From Bartonella elizabethae F9251 = ATCC 49927 (GTDB taxonomy: Bacteria; Pseudomonadota; Alphaproteobacteria; Rhizobiales; Rhizobiaceae): a stretch of DNA of 64,000 nucleotides. Both the position numbers and the translations under genes were made by a program. The stretch is taken from NCBI RefSeq assembly GCF_000518165.1, contig NZ_JADB01000003.1, positions 1 through 64,000 of the forward strand, written 5' to 3'. The notes beneath the pieces were generated by a model, which worked only from the letters and a program-made list of their open reading frames with translations, ran no database searches and was not told the DNA's origin. The stretch's first letter is position 1. The number at the start of each line of letters is the position of its first letter. Positions 49,020 to 59,392 of this stretch are shown here, one piece after another.

Positions 49020-49496
49020 TTATTTTGGAGGGGTAGGAATAAACAAAGATGGTTCTTGTCTCCCTTCAATTTCGGCCGTGATGGCTGAATCTTTTACCGT
49101 TTGATTCGTAAAAGAAGAAGAGGTTTTATCTGTCGTCTCGTTTCTTTCTGTAAGGGAGGATGTGGGGTGGGGATGTATTTCTTTCTTCTGTGTGCTGGAT
49201 GTGCTGGTAATATCCGATTCTACAACAACATCTGTTAATCCGCCAATAAGGAGTAAATGTTCTTTATTATCACAACGGACTAAAACAAGGCGGCGTGTTT
49301 TATCTATAGAAATTGCTTCACATAATGCTAATCGTGATAGACTTTTTTTTCTATTAGTGTTGTATCTTCCCGTATTCAAACGGCGTAAAAACAAGATAAT
49401 TATGATAAGAGCTAGGACTGTTATTATGAAAAACAAAAAACTTATTGTTACGTTTGCAGCAGATACACCTATTTGGTCTGATAACCAAGTAACCAT
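49020..49496 (-). CDS. FliO-like membrane protein
   Basis: This 158-residue protein has one N-terminal membrane span (about residues 16-38, TISFLFFIITVLALIIIILF), then a short conserved domain (LALCEAISIDKTRRLVLVRC, then EHLLLIGG) that resembles the FliO family of the flagellar export apparatus. The C-terminal 70 residues are Ser/Thr-rich and probably disordered. No other flagellar gene is in the window; the neighbours are dksA and cckA. A non-flagellar membrane role is equally possible. Confidence 0.55.
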   Translation of the reverse strand: MVTWLSDQIGVSAANVTISFLFFIITVLALIIIILFLRRLNTGRYNTNRKKSLSRLALCEAISIDKTRRLVLVRCDNKEHLLLIGGLTDVVVESDITSTSSTQKKEIHPHPTSSLTERNETTDKTSSSFTNQTVKDSAITAEIEGRQEPSLFIPTPPK

Positions 49497-49709
49497 AGAT
49501 TTTCTCCCATTGTGGTATGGAAATTATCATTTTTTATTGAGATAAATTTATAACATACCCTTAAAAGATTCACTTAAAGATAAAGAAATAAACTTTTTAA
49601 CATTAAGTGAGCTTTCTTAGAAAGATAATATCATAGTATATATTGTATAACAATGAATATAAAGGAAGTTTCTTAGCATAAGAGACAGCTAAATCTAAGG
49701 CAAAGAGAG

Positions 49710-52253
49710 ATGGATAAAGGTTTTGAGAATAATGAAAGATCAGTGTCTTCGTCTTCTGTTCGTCGGAGAGTTGTGATTTTAGGTGTTATTTTTATCTTTG
49801 TTTTCCTTTTCACTGTGGGCTTTTTAGATTTTTTTTATCCACAAAGTTATTTGCAAAAGGCTGTGGTAGCATCTTTTTTGATTCTAGCCACTATTGGTGT
49901 TGCAACACTCATTTTAAGTGGAATGGGAATTTTAAGATACCATGCATCGTGGTTGCATGAAGATTTTGATTTTAGCTTCTTTAATAGAAGCGATGATGCG
50001 ATTGTAATCTCTGATCTTTCTGGTTTTGTTTATTATTCTAATCAAAACTATCAAAAAATTCTAACCTATAAGCCTGAAGGGTCTTGTTATAGGGTTATTG
50101 CTGATCTTCCAGGAGCTGGTGCACTTTCCTATCGCTTAAAAGCTGCTGCCTATAATAATCTTTCAGCGCAAGAAGAGTTAAGAGTAGAGCAACCAATCTT
50201 TACCGATTCTACACAAAAAAAATCTTTTTGGTATAATATCTCTGTTCAACCTATTACAAAACGGAAAAAAAAGCTTTTATTTTGGCGCATTAGCGATATT
50301 TCGCATTTACAACAAAACCGAGAAGTTTTTTTCTCTAACCTTCAAGAGGCGATTAATCACTTAGATCAAGCACCTGTTGCTTTTATATCCGTTAATACAC
50401 AAGGTACACTTCTTTATGCCAATGCGGTTTTTGCCGAATGGTTTTCAATTGATTTAGCAAATTTCTCAGTTGGTCAATATCAGTTTGATTCATTATTTGA
50501 GAGCGTTGGCGCTAAAAGTTCATGGAGTGATATTTGTTTACAAACTAACAGATATCAAAACTCAGGTTACTCTTTACCTTATAGATTTTCATTGTGTTTA
50601 AATTCACAGACGATAGGTGAGAAAATATTTCATTGTTTTATTTCTGCTTCTCCTCTCTTAGAGGAGGAAGCCGTTTATCGTATTGTGATCATTCCACAAC
50701 AAATACAAAAAGAAGAGGCTGATGAATCAAAATTACCCAGTATATTAGAAGAATATTTTGATGCGAGTCCTTTTGCAATTGCCGTGGTAAATCAGGAAGG
50801 GCAATTGATTCACATGAATAATGCTTTTTCATCACTTACGGCGTGTATGGATAAGACTATCAACTTTTATGATATTATTTCCCGTCGTGATTGTGTGCAG
50901 TTAGAGCGTGCTTTTCAGAAAATTGCGACCAATAAAAATTATTTTGTTTCTTTGGAAACGGTTTTAGAAAAGAATGAAGAACGCCATTTGCGCCTCCATG
51001 TGATGTCTGTACCACTCTATCATGGTGATGTGCTACAAGATTTGATCATTATCTCTGTCATTGAAACAACAGAACAAAAAACACTTGAAGATAAAATGAT
51101 GCATAGTCAGAAAATGCAAGCTGTTGGACAATTGGCAGGTGGCATTGCGCATGATTTTAATAATGTTTTAACAGCAATTTTAATGTCATGTGATCTTCTT
51201 TTAAATACGCACCGGAGCTCTGATCCTGCGCATGCTGATCTGATTAATATTAAAAATAATGCTAATCGTGCGGCTGCTCTTGTCCAGCAATTACTCGCTT
51301 TTTCTAGAAAGCAAACCCTTCGACCTGAAGAGGTTGATTTCACAGAACTTTTATCCGATATTCGCAATCTTGTTTTACCACTTTTAGGGAATAATATTCA
51401 GTTAAAAATTATCCATGGAAGAGATTTGTGGAGCGTTGAAGTCGATCAAGCCTCTTTTCAGCGTGTGATTATGAATTTGGTTATTAATGCGCGTGATGCC
51501 ATGTTTGATGGAGGTATTGTTACGATTACGACAAACAATATTACAAAACAACAAAGTGCTGACTTTAATCATCTTGGTTTAGCAATTGGTGAATATGTGC
51601 AATTAACTATTTCAGATACAGGAACTGGGATATCTACTGCTATACAAGAAAAAATGTTTGAGCCTTTTTTTACAACTAAAGAAGTTGGAAAAGGAACAGG
51701 CCTTGGTTTATCAATGGTTTATGGAATTATCAAGCAGAGTGGTGGGTATATTTATTGTGAAAGTAAAGAGGGAGAAGGAGCAACATTTCATATTTTTCTG
51801 CCTCGTTATATTCCAGATATAAAAGGAGAAATTTCTCAAAAAATTGAAAAAGAGGAAGAGAAAGATAAAAATATAGATTTAACAGGATCTGCGACTGTTT
51901 TATTGGTTGAAGATGAGGATGCGGTCAGAATGGGGGGGGTAAGAGCTCTTCAAATGAGAGGATATACGGTTTTGGAGGCAGCTAGTGGAGTGGAAGCCCT
52001 TTCTATTCTTGAGGAAAAAAAAGGCGTTGTTGATATTATTGTTTCCGATGTGGTGATGCCAGAAATGGATGGGCCTACTTTATTGAAGGAAGTGCGTAAA
52101 AGCTACCCTGATATCAAATTTCTTTTTGTTTCTGGATATGCAAAAGATGCTTTTGCTAAGAATCTTCCACAAGATGCTGTTTTTGGTTTTTTATCTAAAC
52201 CCTTTACACTCAAACAGTTAGCTCTAACAGTTAAAGAAACACTTTCGTCATGA
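49710..52253 (+). CDS. cckA: hybrid histidine kinase CckA
   Basis: CckA heads the essential alphaproteobacterial phosphorelay that feeds ChpT, then CtrA and CpdR. The 847-residue protein has two N-terminal membrane spans (about residues 21-40 and 48-71), then PAS-like domains (about 90-460). The phosphoacceptor is His481 in [15 protein letters not shown]. The ATPase domain shows [21 protein letters not shown] and [12 protein letters not shown]. The C-terminal receiver has its aspartate at about residue 780 ([13 protein letters not shown]). The match to CckA around the H box ([14 protein letters not shown]) is close. Confidence 0.93.
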   Translation: MDKGFENNERSVSSSSVRRRVVILGVIFIFVFLFTVGFLDFFYPQSYLQKAVVASFLILATIGVATLILSGMGILRYHASWLHEDFDFSFFNRSDDAIVISDLSGFVYYSNQNYQKILTYKPEGSCYRVIADLPGAGALSYRLKAAAYNNLSAQEELRVEQPIFTDSTQKKSFWYNISVQPITKRKKKLLFWRISDISHLQQNREVFFSNLQEAINHLDQAPVAFISVNTQGTLLYANAVFAEWFSIDLANFSVGQYQFDSLFESVGAKSSWSDICLQTNRYQNSGYSLPYRFSLCLNSQTIGEKIFHCFISASPLLEEEAVYRIVIIPQQIQKEEADESKLPSILEEYFDASPFAIAVVNQEGQLIHMNNAFSSLTACMDKTINFYDIISRRDCVQLERAFQKIATNKNYFVSLETVLEKNEERHLRLHVMSVPLYHGDVLQDLIIISVIETTEQKTLEDKMMHSQKMQAVGQLAGGIAHDFNNVLTAILMSCDLLLNTHRSSDPAHADLINIKNNANRAAALVQQLLAFSRKQTLRPEEVDFTELLSDIRNLVLPLLGNNIQLKIIHGRDLWSVEVDQASFQRVIMNLVINARDAMFDGGIVTITTNNITKQQSADFNHLGLAIGEYVQLTISDTGTGISTAIQEKMFEPFFTTKEVGKGTGLGLSMVYGIIKQSGGYIYCESKEGEGATFHIFLPRYIPDIKGEISQKIEKEEEKDKNIDLTGSATVLLVEDEDAVRMGGVRALQMRGYTVLEAASGVEALSILEEKKGVVDIIVSDVVMPEMDGPTLLKEVRKSYPDIKFLFVSGYAKDAFAKNLPQDAVFGFLSKPFTLKQLALTVKETLSS

Positions 52254-52529
52254 AACCCAAATTAATGCAATAGAAAAATTACGTATTTTAAGATTTTTTG
52301 GGAGAAATACGAAAGTATTTTGATTAATAGAGCGTGTATTAATATCCAGAAAACGAAATGAAGAAGAATGGTTTGGAAATTTAAATAAAACTCAAAACAA
52401 TTGCACATTCTACGCAAAAATTTATGAAGAAATAGACTTAACCCCGTCAACTTCAGAGTTTTTTAACCATAGATTCTAAAGAGAAACTGTATCTACAACG
52501 TTGAAAAATTCTATAGACTGCTGATATAC

Positions 52530-53141
52530 TCAAAAGGATAAAAGCTGTTGTTGCGTATCGACTCTTTTGCTTTTTCCTTCAATAAATGCTTTTAAGGCTT
52601 GGGGGTAGAGTTTATGCTCTACTTTAAGGACCCTTTGTGCTAAGCACTCAGTGTTATCATCCGGATAGACCGGAACGGCTGCTTGGGCAAGGATTTTGCC
52701 AGCATCCATGTCTTCTGTAACAAGATGAACAGTACAACCCGTGATTTTTACGCCTGCTTGTAAAACTCTTTCATGCGTGTTTAAGCCTTTAAATGAAGGC
52801 AAAAGAGAAGGGTGAATGTTTAAAATTCGCCCCTCATAACGTTTTACAAAGCGTGATGAGATAAGGCGCATATACCCCGCAAAGCAGATAAAATCTGGCT
52901 TATATTGATCTAAAATCTTGAAAATATCTTCTTCATGTTCTTGTTTTGTTTTATAGATTTTGCGATCAACAATATGAATTGGTAAATTATGATTTTTTGC
53001 CTTTTCAATACCGTTTGCACGTGGATTATCGCAAATAACTGCGACGATTTTAGCAGGATATTCCTTTTGTTGACTTGCTTGAGCAAGGGCGACCATATTG
53101 GACCCATTACCAGATATGAAAACGACGATTTGTTTTTTCAT
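52530..53141 (-). CDS. purN: phosphoribosylglycinamide formyltransferase
   Basis: PurN transfers a formyl group from 10-formyltetrahydrofolate to GAR. The 203-residue protein shows [15 protein letters not shown], the active-site stretch [18 protein letters not shown], and [18 protein letters not shown] with the catalytic aspartate. It overlaps the purM stop by four bases and is translated with it. Confidence 0.95.
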   Translation of the reverse strand: MKKQIVVFISGNGSNMVALAQASQQKEYPAKIVAVICDNPRANGIEKAKNHNLPIHIVDRKIYKTKQEHEEDIFKILDQYKPDFICFAGYMRLISSRFVKRYEGRILNIHPSLLPSFKGLNTHERVLQAGVKITGCTVHLVTEDMDAGKILAQAAVPVYPDDNTECLAQRVLKVEHKLYPQALKAFIEGKSKRVDTQQQLLSF

Positions 53142-54229
53142 AAATGCAGTTTCCCTTTATAAAGTATTCCTTTATTTTGATCTTGGCGTTTTATTAAAAT
53201 GCCAAGGGGAGTCACAGCTTCTCCATTTTTTTCAAGAGCTTGTGTAATTGTTTCAGCAGCATGCTGTGCTACGATAATGATCATGCCAATACCACAATTG
53301 AATGTTCGTAACATTTCTCTTTCTTCTATTTCACCTTGTTTGGCAATCCATGAAAAGACGGAGGGAACCTTGATGGTAGAAAGATTAATTTCAGCGCAAA
53401 GAGAAGAGGGAATGACACGTGGAATATTTTCAGGAAAGCCTCCACCCGTAATATGCGCTAGAGCCTTAATTCCTTCGTATTTTCGCATGATGGGAAGAAG
53501 CGATTTCACATAAATGCGTGTTGGTGTCAGAAGTGCTGTACCAAGGCTGTTTTGGGAGGCAAAAGGAGCAGGGTCATTCCATTTGAGATGACTTTGTTGA
53601 ACGATTCGTCGAACAAGTGAAAAGCCGTTGGAATGAATTCCAGAGGCGCTTAGACCTAGGATAATATCGCCTTCTGTCAAGTCCTTTGAAGGGAGAAGCG
53701 CACTGCGTTCACATGCGCCTACCGCAAAACCTGCTAGATCATAATCTCCTTCTGCATACATTCCTGGCATTTCTGCAGTTTCTCCTCCAATAAGAGCAGC
53801 GCCGGCTTGTTGACATCCTTCTGCAATGCCAGAAACAATTGCAGCACCTTGTTCAGGGTCAAGCTTACCCGTTGCAAAATAATCCAGAAAAAAGAGAGGT
53901 TCTGCTCCTTGTACAAGTAAATCATTGACACACATAGCAACCAAATCAATTCCTACAGTATTATGGTGACCACTTTCAATGGCAATTTTTAGTTTTGTTC
54001 CCACTCCATCATTGGCTGCGACTAAAATAGGATCTGTAAATCCGGCTGCTTTTAAATCAAAAAGGCCACCAAAACCGCCAATTTCTGCATCTGCTCCGGC
54101 TCGTTTTGTCGCGCGTATAAAGGGTTTAATTTTTTCTACCATAGCATTACCCATATCGATGTTTACACCGGCTTTTGCGTAGGTAAGACCAGCTTTGGAT
54201 TTAGTATTTGTAAGATCTTGATTGCTCAT
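53138..54229 (-). CDS. purM: phosphoribosylformylglycinamidine cyclo-ligase
   Basis: PurM closes FGAM to AIR with ATP. The 363-residue protein has the family signatures [53 protein letters not shown] and [13 protein letters not shown]. It lies upstream of purN and is divergent from the AI-2E family gene, a conserved arrangement in Hyphomicrobiales. Confidence 0.96.
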   Translation of the reverse strand: MSNQDLTNTKSKAGLTYAKAGVNIDMGNAMVEKIKPFIRATKRAGADAEIGGFGGLFDLKAAGFTDPILVAANDGVGTKLKIAIESGHHNTVGIDLVAMCVNDLLVQGAEPLFFLDYFATGKLDPEQGAAIVSGIAEGCQQAGAALIGGETAEMPGMYAEGDYDLAGFAVGACERSALLPSKDLTEGDIILGLSASGIHSNGFSLVRRIVQQSHLKWNDPAPFASQNSLGTALLTPTRIYVKSLLPIMRKYEGIKALAHITGGGFPENIPRVIPSSLCAEINLSTIKVPSVFSWIAKQGEIEEREMLRTFNCGIGMIIIVAQHAAETITQALEKNGEAVTPLGILIKRQDQNKGILYKGKLHL

Positions 54230-54388
54230 TGGAGCCTTCCTTTAATGGAAAATCAGGTTTTGATGTTATGCAATGCCATGATAGAGTTTTCTCTGCAAGA
54301 GATATTGATAACAAAATAAGCAACTTTACTTGTACCTTATTTTGAAGATGTTTATAATTTTTGTGAAGAATTTTTTTTAGGATATTTT

Positions 54389-55600
54389 ATGAGCAAGATA
54401 TCAGATAATCATGGGCAGTCTTCGTGGAAACTTATGAAAAAGAAAGGGAGTGAGGGTACATCCCGTGACCGTTATAAGACTTATACGCCAGCATATACAC
54501 AATTACCGTTGCCAAATAATATGAAAAGACAAATCTTTTTTTGGCTGGGGACGCTGATTTTTTTCATTTTTTTTATGTTTGTTTTTGGATCAATTTTGCT
54601 TCCTTTTGTGGCAGGAATTGTGTTGGCTTATTTTCTTAATCCCATTGTTCAACTCCTTGAAAAGTTTGGTATTCGCCGTGTTTTTGGTACTGTCCTTATT
54701 ACCTTATTTATTGTTATTATCTTTGTCGCTGCTTTAGTTATTCTGATTCCTATTATTAGTTCGCAAATACAGCAATTTGTGAGTGATGGCTTACCTGTTT
54801 ATATTAATCGTATTCAAACTTTTTTCGTTGAGCATGATTTTGATTGGATAAGGCACTATTTTGGAAGTGATCCAAATGAATTACGGAGTAATATTAAAGG
54901 GCTTTTGGGAGAAGGTTCTGATTTTATTACATCTCTTTTGAATTCACTTTTGAAATCAGGCAAGTCTATTGTTAATATTGTTAGCTTATTTGTTGTGGCG
55001 CCTGTGGTGACATTTTACATGTTATTAGATTGGCCACGTATGGTGACAGCAATTGATTCGTTAATACCGCGTGATCATCTTGAAACCGTTCGAAGTATTT
55101 TTCATGAAATGGATAGAGCTATCGCAGGCTTTGTTCGTGGACAAGGAACCGTTTGCCTCATATTGGGGGGGTATTATGCGATTGGTTTAACGATTGCAGG
55201 ACTCAATTTTGGTCTTTTGGTTGGTATGTTTATTGGTCTTATTAGTTTTATTCCTTATATTGGAACAATGAGTGGTTTGGTTCTTTCTGTTGGGATTGCA
55301 TGGGTCCAGTTTTATCCCAATAATTGGGGGGGAATCATCATTGTGATGGTACTTTTTTTAATTGGTCAATTTATTGAAGGTTATATTCTTCAACCAAAAC
55401 TTGTTGGTTCATCAGTAGGATTACATCCCGTGTGGTTGATGTTTTCGCTTTTTGCTTTTTCTTCACTTTTTGGTTTTACTGGTATGCTTGTTGCTGTTCC
55501 GGCAGCGGCGGCGGTGGGTGTTTTAGTTCGTTTTGCCCTTCATACTTATCTTAGTTCTCAGATGTATTCGCGAAGTGGAAAGTCGGAGCCACTAAAATGA
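54389..55600 (+). CDS. AI-2E/PerM-family transporter
   Basis: This 403-residue inner-membrane protein of the PerM/AI-2E exporter family has about eight membrane spans. The family signature glycines lie in LLVGMFIGLISFIPYIGTMSG (given here as LISFIPYIGTMSG) and in VGLHPVWLMFSLFAFSSLFG. The N-terminal 40 residues are polar and basic. The substrate is unknown; some relatives are Na+/H+ antiporters. Its stop overlaps the start of hdaA (ATGA). Confidence 0.85.
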   Translation: MSKISDNHGQSSWKLMKKKGSEGTSRDRYKTYTPAYTQLPLPNNMKRQIFFWLGTLIFFIFFMFVFGSILLPFVAGIVLAYFLNPIVQLLEKFGIRRVFGTVLITLFIVIIFVAALVILIPIISSQIQQFVSDGLPVYINRIQTFFVEHDFDWIRHYFGSDPNELRSNIKGLLGEGSDFITSLLNSLLKSGKSIVNIVSLFVVAPVVTFYMLLDWPRMVTAIDSLIPRDHLETVRSIFHEMDRAIAGFVRGQGTVCLILGGYYAIGLTIAGLNFGLLVGMFIGLISFIPYIGTMSGLVLSVGIAWVQFYPNNWGGIIIVMVLFLIGQFIEGYILQPKLVGSSVGLHPVWLMFSLFAFSSLFGFTGMLVAVPAAAAVGVLVRFALHTYLSSQMYSRSGKSEPLK

Positions 55601-56286
55601 ATGGGCGAGAAACGCAATTATCTTTAAACTTCCCTTATGAGCCAATTTTTCAATTTGATGATTTAGTCGTAACCGATAGCAATCGTATGGCTTTTCAGCT
55701 TATTGATCACTGGCCTAATTGGAGCGTGCCTATTGCAGTTTTGGTTGGAAAAGAAGGATCTGGAAAAACCCACTTTTCGAGTATATGGCAGCAAAAAGCA
55801 AATGCATTCAGGATTCAGCGCAATAAAATTGATCAGGCTGTTGCTATGGCTTCTTTAGGCAGATCATTTTTAATAGAGGATATTGATGCAGCGGAAATTA
55901 ATGAGACAGAACTTTTTCATTTAATTAACAGTGTTAAGCAAGCAAATGTCGATACACGACAAGCTACTTTATTGATGACGGCACGAACACTCCCTTCTAC
56001 TTGGAAGTTAAAGTTAAATGATCTTAAAAGTCGTCTTAATTCAGTAATGTTTGTTGAAATTAATCAGCCTGATGATGCATTGTTAACAACTGTTGCCTTT
56101 AAGCTTTTTTCCGATAGGCAGCTTATTGTGCATCCAGATACGGTTTATTATCTTATCAGCCGTTGTGAACGTTCTTTATTTTCATTGAAGCATGTTATTG
56201 ATTCTGTTGATCAGTTGGCGTTACAAAGAAAAAGAAAAATAACGCGTGCTGTGATTGCTGAAGTTTTGAATAGAAAAAAAACGTAA
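55597..56286 (+). CDS. hdaA: HdaA/Hda-family regulator of DnaA
   Basis: This 229-residue AAA+ protein related to DnaA binds the sliding clamp and stimulates hydrolysis of DnaA-bound ATP, limiting re-initiation. A clamp-binding motif QLSLNF lies at residues 7-12. Walker A is VGKEGSGKTHF (residues 50-60) and Walker B is FLIEDIDAAE. There is no C-terminal DnaA DNA-binding domain. The ATG overlaps the stop of the AI-2E family gene. In relatives ppk follows directly; here ppk is at 27 kb. Confidence 0.87.
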   Translation: MNGRETQLSLNFPYEPIFQFDDLVVTDSNRMAFQLIDHWPNWSVPIAVLVGKEGSGKTHFSSIWQQKANAFRIQRNKIDQAVAMASLGRSFLIEDIDAAEINETELFHLINSVKQANVDTRQATLLMTARTLPSTWKLKLNDLKSRLNSVMFVEINQPDDALLTTVAFKLFSDRQLIVHPDTVYYLISRCERSLFSLKHVIDSVDQLALQRKRKITRAVIAEVLNRKKT

Positions 56287-56719
56287 ACACTTCTTATCAT
56301 GACGTCACATGATATTTCCTTTTATTATTGTTTGAATATAAGGAAGGACGCGTCATTTAAATTTTCTGCTTTCTTAATATCTGTTAAAAGTGAAAGGTAT
56401 TATTTTTATTTTTTGATGCGTTTTTTTAAATGGCTTTGAGATTTTATTGGATGAATATTCGTTTTATCATTTTTACAAGCCATATATTTTGTATTTGAAA
56501 ATGTTTCTAAAAAGAGGCTTATTATTTTTTTCTATTGGTGGAATTTGGGTACAGGTGCTATTTTCTATTTTCGTCAATAAATATGTTATGGGGGAGGAAA
56601 AAATTTAAAAACGTTATTTTTTGTAAAGAAATGCAACAAAATTGAAAAAAAGTGTGTTTTTCTCTTGCACTTCTGTTGTGAAAATTTTAGGAAATGTGCA
56701 TCAAATAAATGTTAAATGG
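56287..56719. other. intergenic stretch between hdaA and tRNA-Pro
   Basis: About 430 AT-rich bases. A 7-bp hairpin (TATCATG at 56295-56301 against CATGATA at 56308-56314), followed by TTTCCTTTT, is a plausible hdaA terminator. The tRNA-Pro promoter should lie in the last 100 bases. No gene is supported. Confidence 0.4.
56295..56320 (+). terminator. possible terminator of hdaA
   Basis: A 7-bp stem (56295-56301 against 56308-56314) with a 6-nt loop is followed by TTTCCTTTT, starting 8 bases after the hdaA stop. Confidence 0.4.
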
Positions 56720-56796
56720 CGGAGCGTAGCGCAGCTTGGTAGCGCACCTGATTTGGGATCAGGGGGTCGTAGGTTCGAATCCTATCGCTCCGACCA
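56720..56796 (+). tRNA. tRNA-Pro (TGG), CCA encoded
   Basis: The gene runs from CGGAGCG to CGCTCCG-A-CCA. The anticodon arm CCTGA-TTTGGGA-TCAGG gives TGG. The T arm is GTAGGTTCGAATCCTAT. A second tRNA-Pro (GGG) lies at 62.4 kb. Confidence 0.96.
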
Positions 56797-56883
56797 TATT
56801 TGATAAAGTGTATGAGAAGACCCAGTTGGGTACGTGTGGTGAAAAACGATCATTCAAGTGTTATGTAACTGAAGGGAAAAGGC

Positions 56884-57189
56884 ATGATCGCACGTATTTA
56901 TAGTCCTGCTAAGACTGCTATGCAGTCAGGGAAGGGGAATACAGGCTTTTGGATTCTGCAGTATGAGCCGATGAAAGCAAAAATGCTGGAGCCTCTTATG
57001 GGTTACACGGCAACATCTGATATGAATAGTCAGGTAAGAATCCGATTTAATAGAAAGGAAGAAGCGATTGCTTTTGCACGCAAGAATGCTATCCCCTATC
57101 GTGTAGAAAAGACACATATGTCGATTCGGCGTGCTGTTTCTTATTCTGATAATTTTCGCAGTGATCGGCAGCAATCTTGGACACATTGA
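56884..57189 (+). CDS. complex I accessory subunit, NDUFS4-like
   Basis: This 101-residue protein of the ETC complex I NDUFS4 family has the signature pattern ARIYSPAKTAMQSGKGNTGF, then WILQYEPM and GYTATSDMNSQVRIRFNRKE, and YRVEKTHMSIRRAVSYSDNF near the end. In mitochondria and alphaproteobacteria it binds at the peripheral arm near the NADH site. It stands alone between two tRNA genes, far from any nuo operon. Confidence 0.88.
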   Translation: MIARIYSPAKTAMQSGKGNTGFWILQYEPMKAKMLEPLMGYTATSDMNSQVRIRFNRKEEAIAFARKNAIPYRVEKTHMSIRRAVSYSDNFRSDRQQSWTH

Positions 57190-57228
57190 GTTGAAGATGC
57201 TATTTTGAATTGAGAAAATAATCAGTTG

Positions 57229-57305
<77 letters not shown>

Positions 57306-58239
57306 TTTTAAGAAAATTAATAGACAAAAAAATTGGGAATTTTCCTTTAATTCTCTTAATTTATTTTTCTGTACACCTTGAACCTTTTTCATGTTTTTTA
57401 TTAATGCTATTGCCTGTTTTGTTGGTTGTTTGAGTATAAAGTGATGACATGTTATTTTATGGACAGCCAAAAGTACTTTAAGTTGTGATATAGTAGCTCC
57501 TGTATTTGCTTACCACGTATTGCTGGTCATTTTTTTACCCATTGCTGATTTTTTTAATGCAGCTGCATTCCATGCTTTAGAAAACAGATTGCCAAAGCTT
57601 TTTTTAGGTGATTTTTTTTATTTTTCTAAAAATGAATGTGCTATTTCTTAGATGAGGGGTAAGCATTGCGTTTAATGCCGGTAAAGTTGCACAAAAATGT
57701 CTACTTTAAATTTTTTATGAATAATATTATGATGTTTTTTAGTATGGTCTTTGGTAAGATTGGTTTTCAAGGCATGATAGATTCTATTTGGAAATATTTT
57801 ATGGGATATTGAAGAATAAAAATGCTATCTGTTTATGATGAGAGTTTAGAGACCTATTCCTAGAGATGAAGGCTATCTTCTTGTATTAAAAGTTGTGCCT
57901 TATAGCGTATTACGACCTTAGAGTCTTTTGGTATAAAAAGAGGCTGTATGTGTACGCAGATAAGATATTTTTTCAATGCGATACATTTATTGCCAATCTA
58001 GTTGAGTGTGGTTATCGTTGTTTCTCAGGTTAAGGCTATAGATTGCAGCAATGTTTATGGTTTACTTAGTTTTATCAGTTTAAGAATCTATGCTGCGTAT
58101 TTATAGCTTATCTTGTAGATATTCGTTTGAATTATGAATGAAGATGAATGGTATCTTAGATTTAAGTTATTAGATTTCGCATTTATATTTTCAAACGTTT
58201 TTTCTCGTTTGTACCTCATGCGAGAGCTATTTTAATCTT

Positions 58240-58701
58240 GAATAACGATTACACTAAAATGTTATGCGATAAAATCTAATGTTCTCAAACACATACAATT
58301 TTAGGTGATCATTGTTTAGGAATACCATGTGAAGAACAGAGCGCCATTGTATGGTATATTTATGCGTTGGTTTTAAAGAGACAGCCCTTAAAGCTCCTAA
58401 AAGCCTATTTCACACCGACTCTCATGAATGGTATAACGCTAAATCTATAGAGCTCTATCATTTTTACGCTTATAAAGAATAGGCTGAAATATCGTACACT
58501 TTGTCTATTTTCTAGTCACCAATGTTGCCATAGACTTTAGCTTTGCAGATCGTTATAGGTATTTTAGTGCTTTCTTGTACAATTATTATCCACATGCTCA
58601 TCCTTCTTGTGATGTGCAAGGGAGATAGTTTTGATGATTCAACAGGAGAGAGGCTTGAAATGAAAGAACTCTATAATATTCGGATTTCTTATTCAACATG
58701 A
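58240..58701 (+). pseudogene. decayed gene with a Sel1-like repeat and a C-terminal membrane segment
   Basis: In one frame (codon starting at 58301) the peptide LGDHCLGIPCEEQSAIVWY follows the Sel1 repeat pattern LGxxYxxGxGVxxDxxxAxxWY. A frameshift near 58375 leads to a second frame that continues to the TGA at 58699-58701 through three stop codons (KE*AEIS, IF*SPM, LP*TLA). It ends with a hydrophobic segment (LQIVIGILVLSCTIIIHML) and a polar tail (CKGDSFDDSTGERLEMK). The reading is by eye and the original gene is not identified. Sel1 proteins in this group often act at the membrane or in regulation. Confidence 0.4.
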
Positions 58702-58828
58702 ATAATAGTAATATATGATTATAAATCAATGTTTTGAGCAAATAAAAAAGTTTCTTTTATCGTGTTTTTTACTTTTTTAGATACTTTATTGGTAACTTAT
58801 CATTGGTGAACTTAAAATATCGCTCTAA

Positions 58829-59173
58829 AAACCAAGTTGTTTACGTACTGAAAAGAACTGTTATTATATTTCTAACTATTTTAACAATAGGTGTTCCGTC
58901 AATAGAGAAGAAAGAATCAAAAAAATAGAAGATCGATCAGAAGCTAAACAATATTTTTTAGAAAAGCAGCCGAAGTTTTTCGGAAGAACTTTACAATAAA
59001 ACCTTCTAATCCGTTGAAACTGTTCTGGCATTTATGATTCTTTCAAATAGCGTATCCCAAGAGGCGTTAGCAGAACTCAAAAAATACCAGAAATATCCCA
59101 TAGAGCATGCTCATTATAGAGGCATATTGCGAAATCTTGTTCTCTCATTTTTATTGATGAGTGCCGTACTCTG
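58829..59173 (+). pseudogene. decayed XRE-family repressor, homologue of the gene at 1125-1493
   Basis: The frame from 58963 reads KAAEVFRKNFTIKPSNPL and matches KEADVCRKNFTMKSSNSL of the intact repressor. A 7-base deletion relative to the intact gene (just before 59016) then shifts the frame, and from 59016 the sequence reads ETVLAFM...SQEALAELKKY, matching ETIGTFV...SQQDLTRFKKF. Upstream of 58963 another indel and stops break the frame, and the helix-turn-helix half is barely recognisable. The downstream flank up to tRNA-Val also matches the flank of the intact gene. It is a dead copy of the same kind of island repressor. Confidence 0.75.
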
Positions 59174-59219
59174 AAAAGAATATGACAAATTGATAAGTCA
59201 CTTATGGTATAAAATCGAA
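59115..59219. repeat. 105-nt tRNA-flanking block, copy B (beside tRNA-Val)
   Basis: This is the counterpart of 1489-1593. It begins with the same TATAGAGGCAT and ends at the base before the encoded CCA of tRNA-Val, again exactly 105 nt. Similarity is strongest in the first 30 bases (about 25 matches) and weaker toward the tRNA. Confidence 0.6.
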
Positions 59220-59294
<75 letters not shown>

Positions 59295-59392
59295 ATTCAC
59301 CGATGTTGCATACACCATATAGAATGACAAACGTCAATGCTTAATTTCATTTTCTTTTACAACAGATGCAAATAACTGAGAAAAATATCCCT

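Larger units (their letters stand above)
57306..59219. other. 1.9 kb gene graveyard between tRNA-Arg and tRNA-Val
   Basis: No intact gene is present, but decayed coding sequence can be read: a Sel1-like remnant at about 58240-58701 and an XRE-repressor remnant at about 58829-59173, both described separately. The first 900 bases are less clear. There an open plus frame without a start (about 57460-57650) and an open minus frame overlap each other and neither is convincing. The stretch is probably the remains of a genomic island beside tRNA-Val. Confidence 0.6.

Noticed and set aside
57460..57650. Open plus frame without a start (ending in KNECAIS) and an overlapping minus frame containing GATISQLKVLLAVHK
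   Set aside because: Neither has a start codon in a sensible place. The GATI pattern loosely recalls a helix-turn-helix domain but the rest does not fit, so I could not support either.
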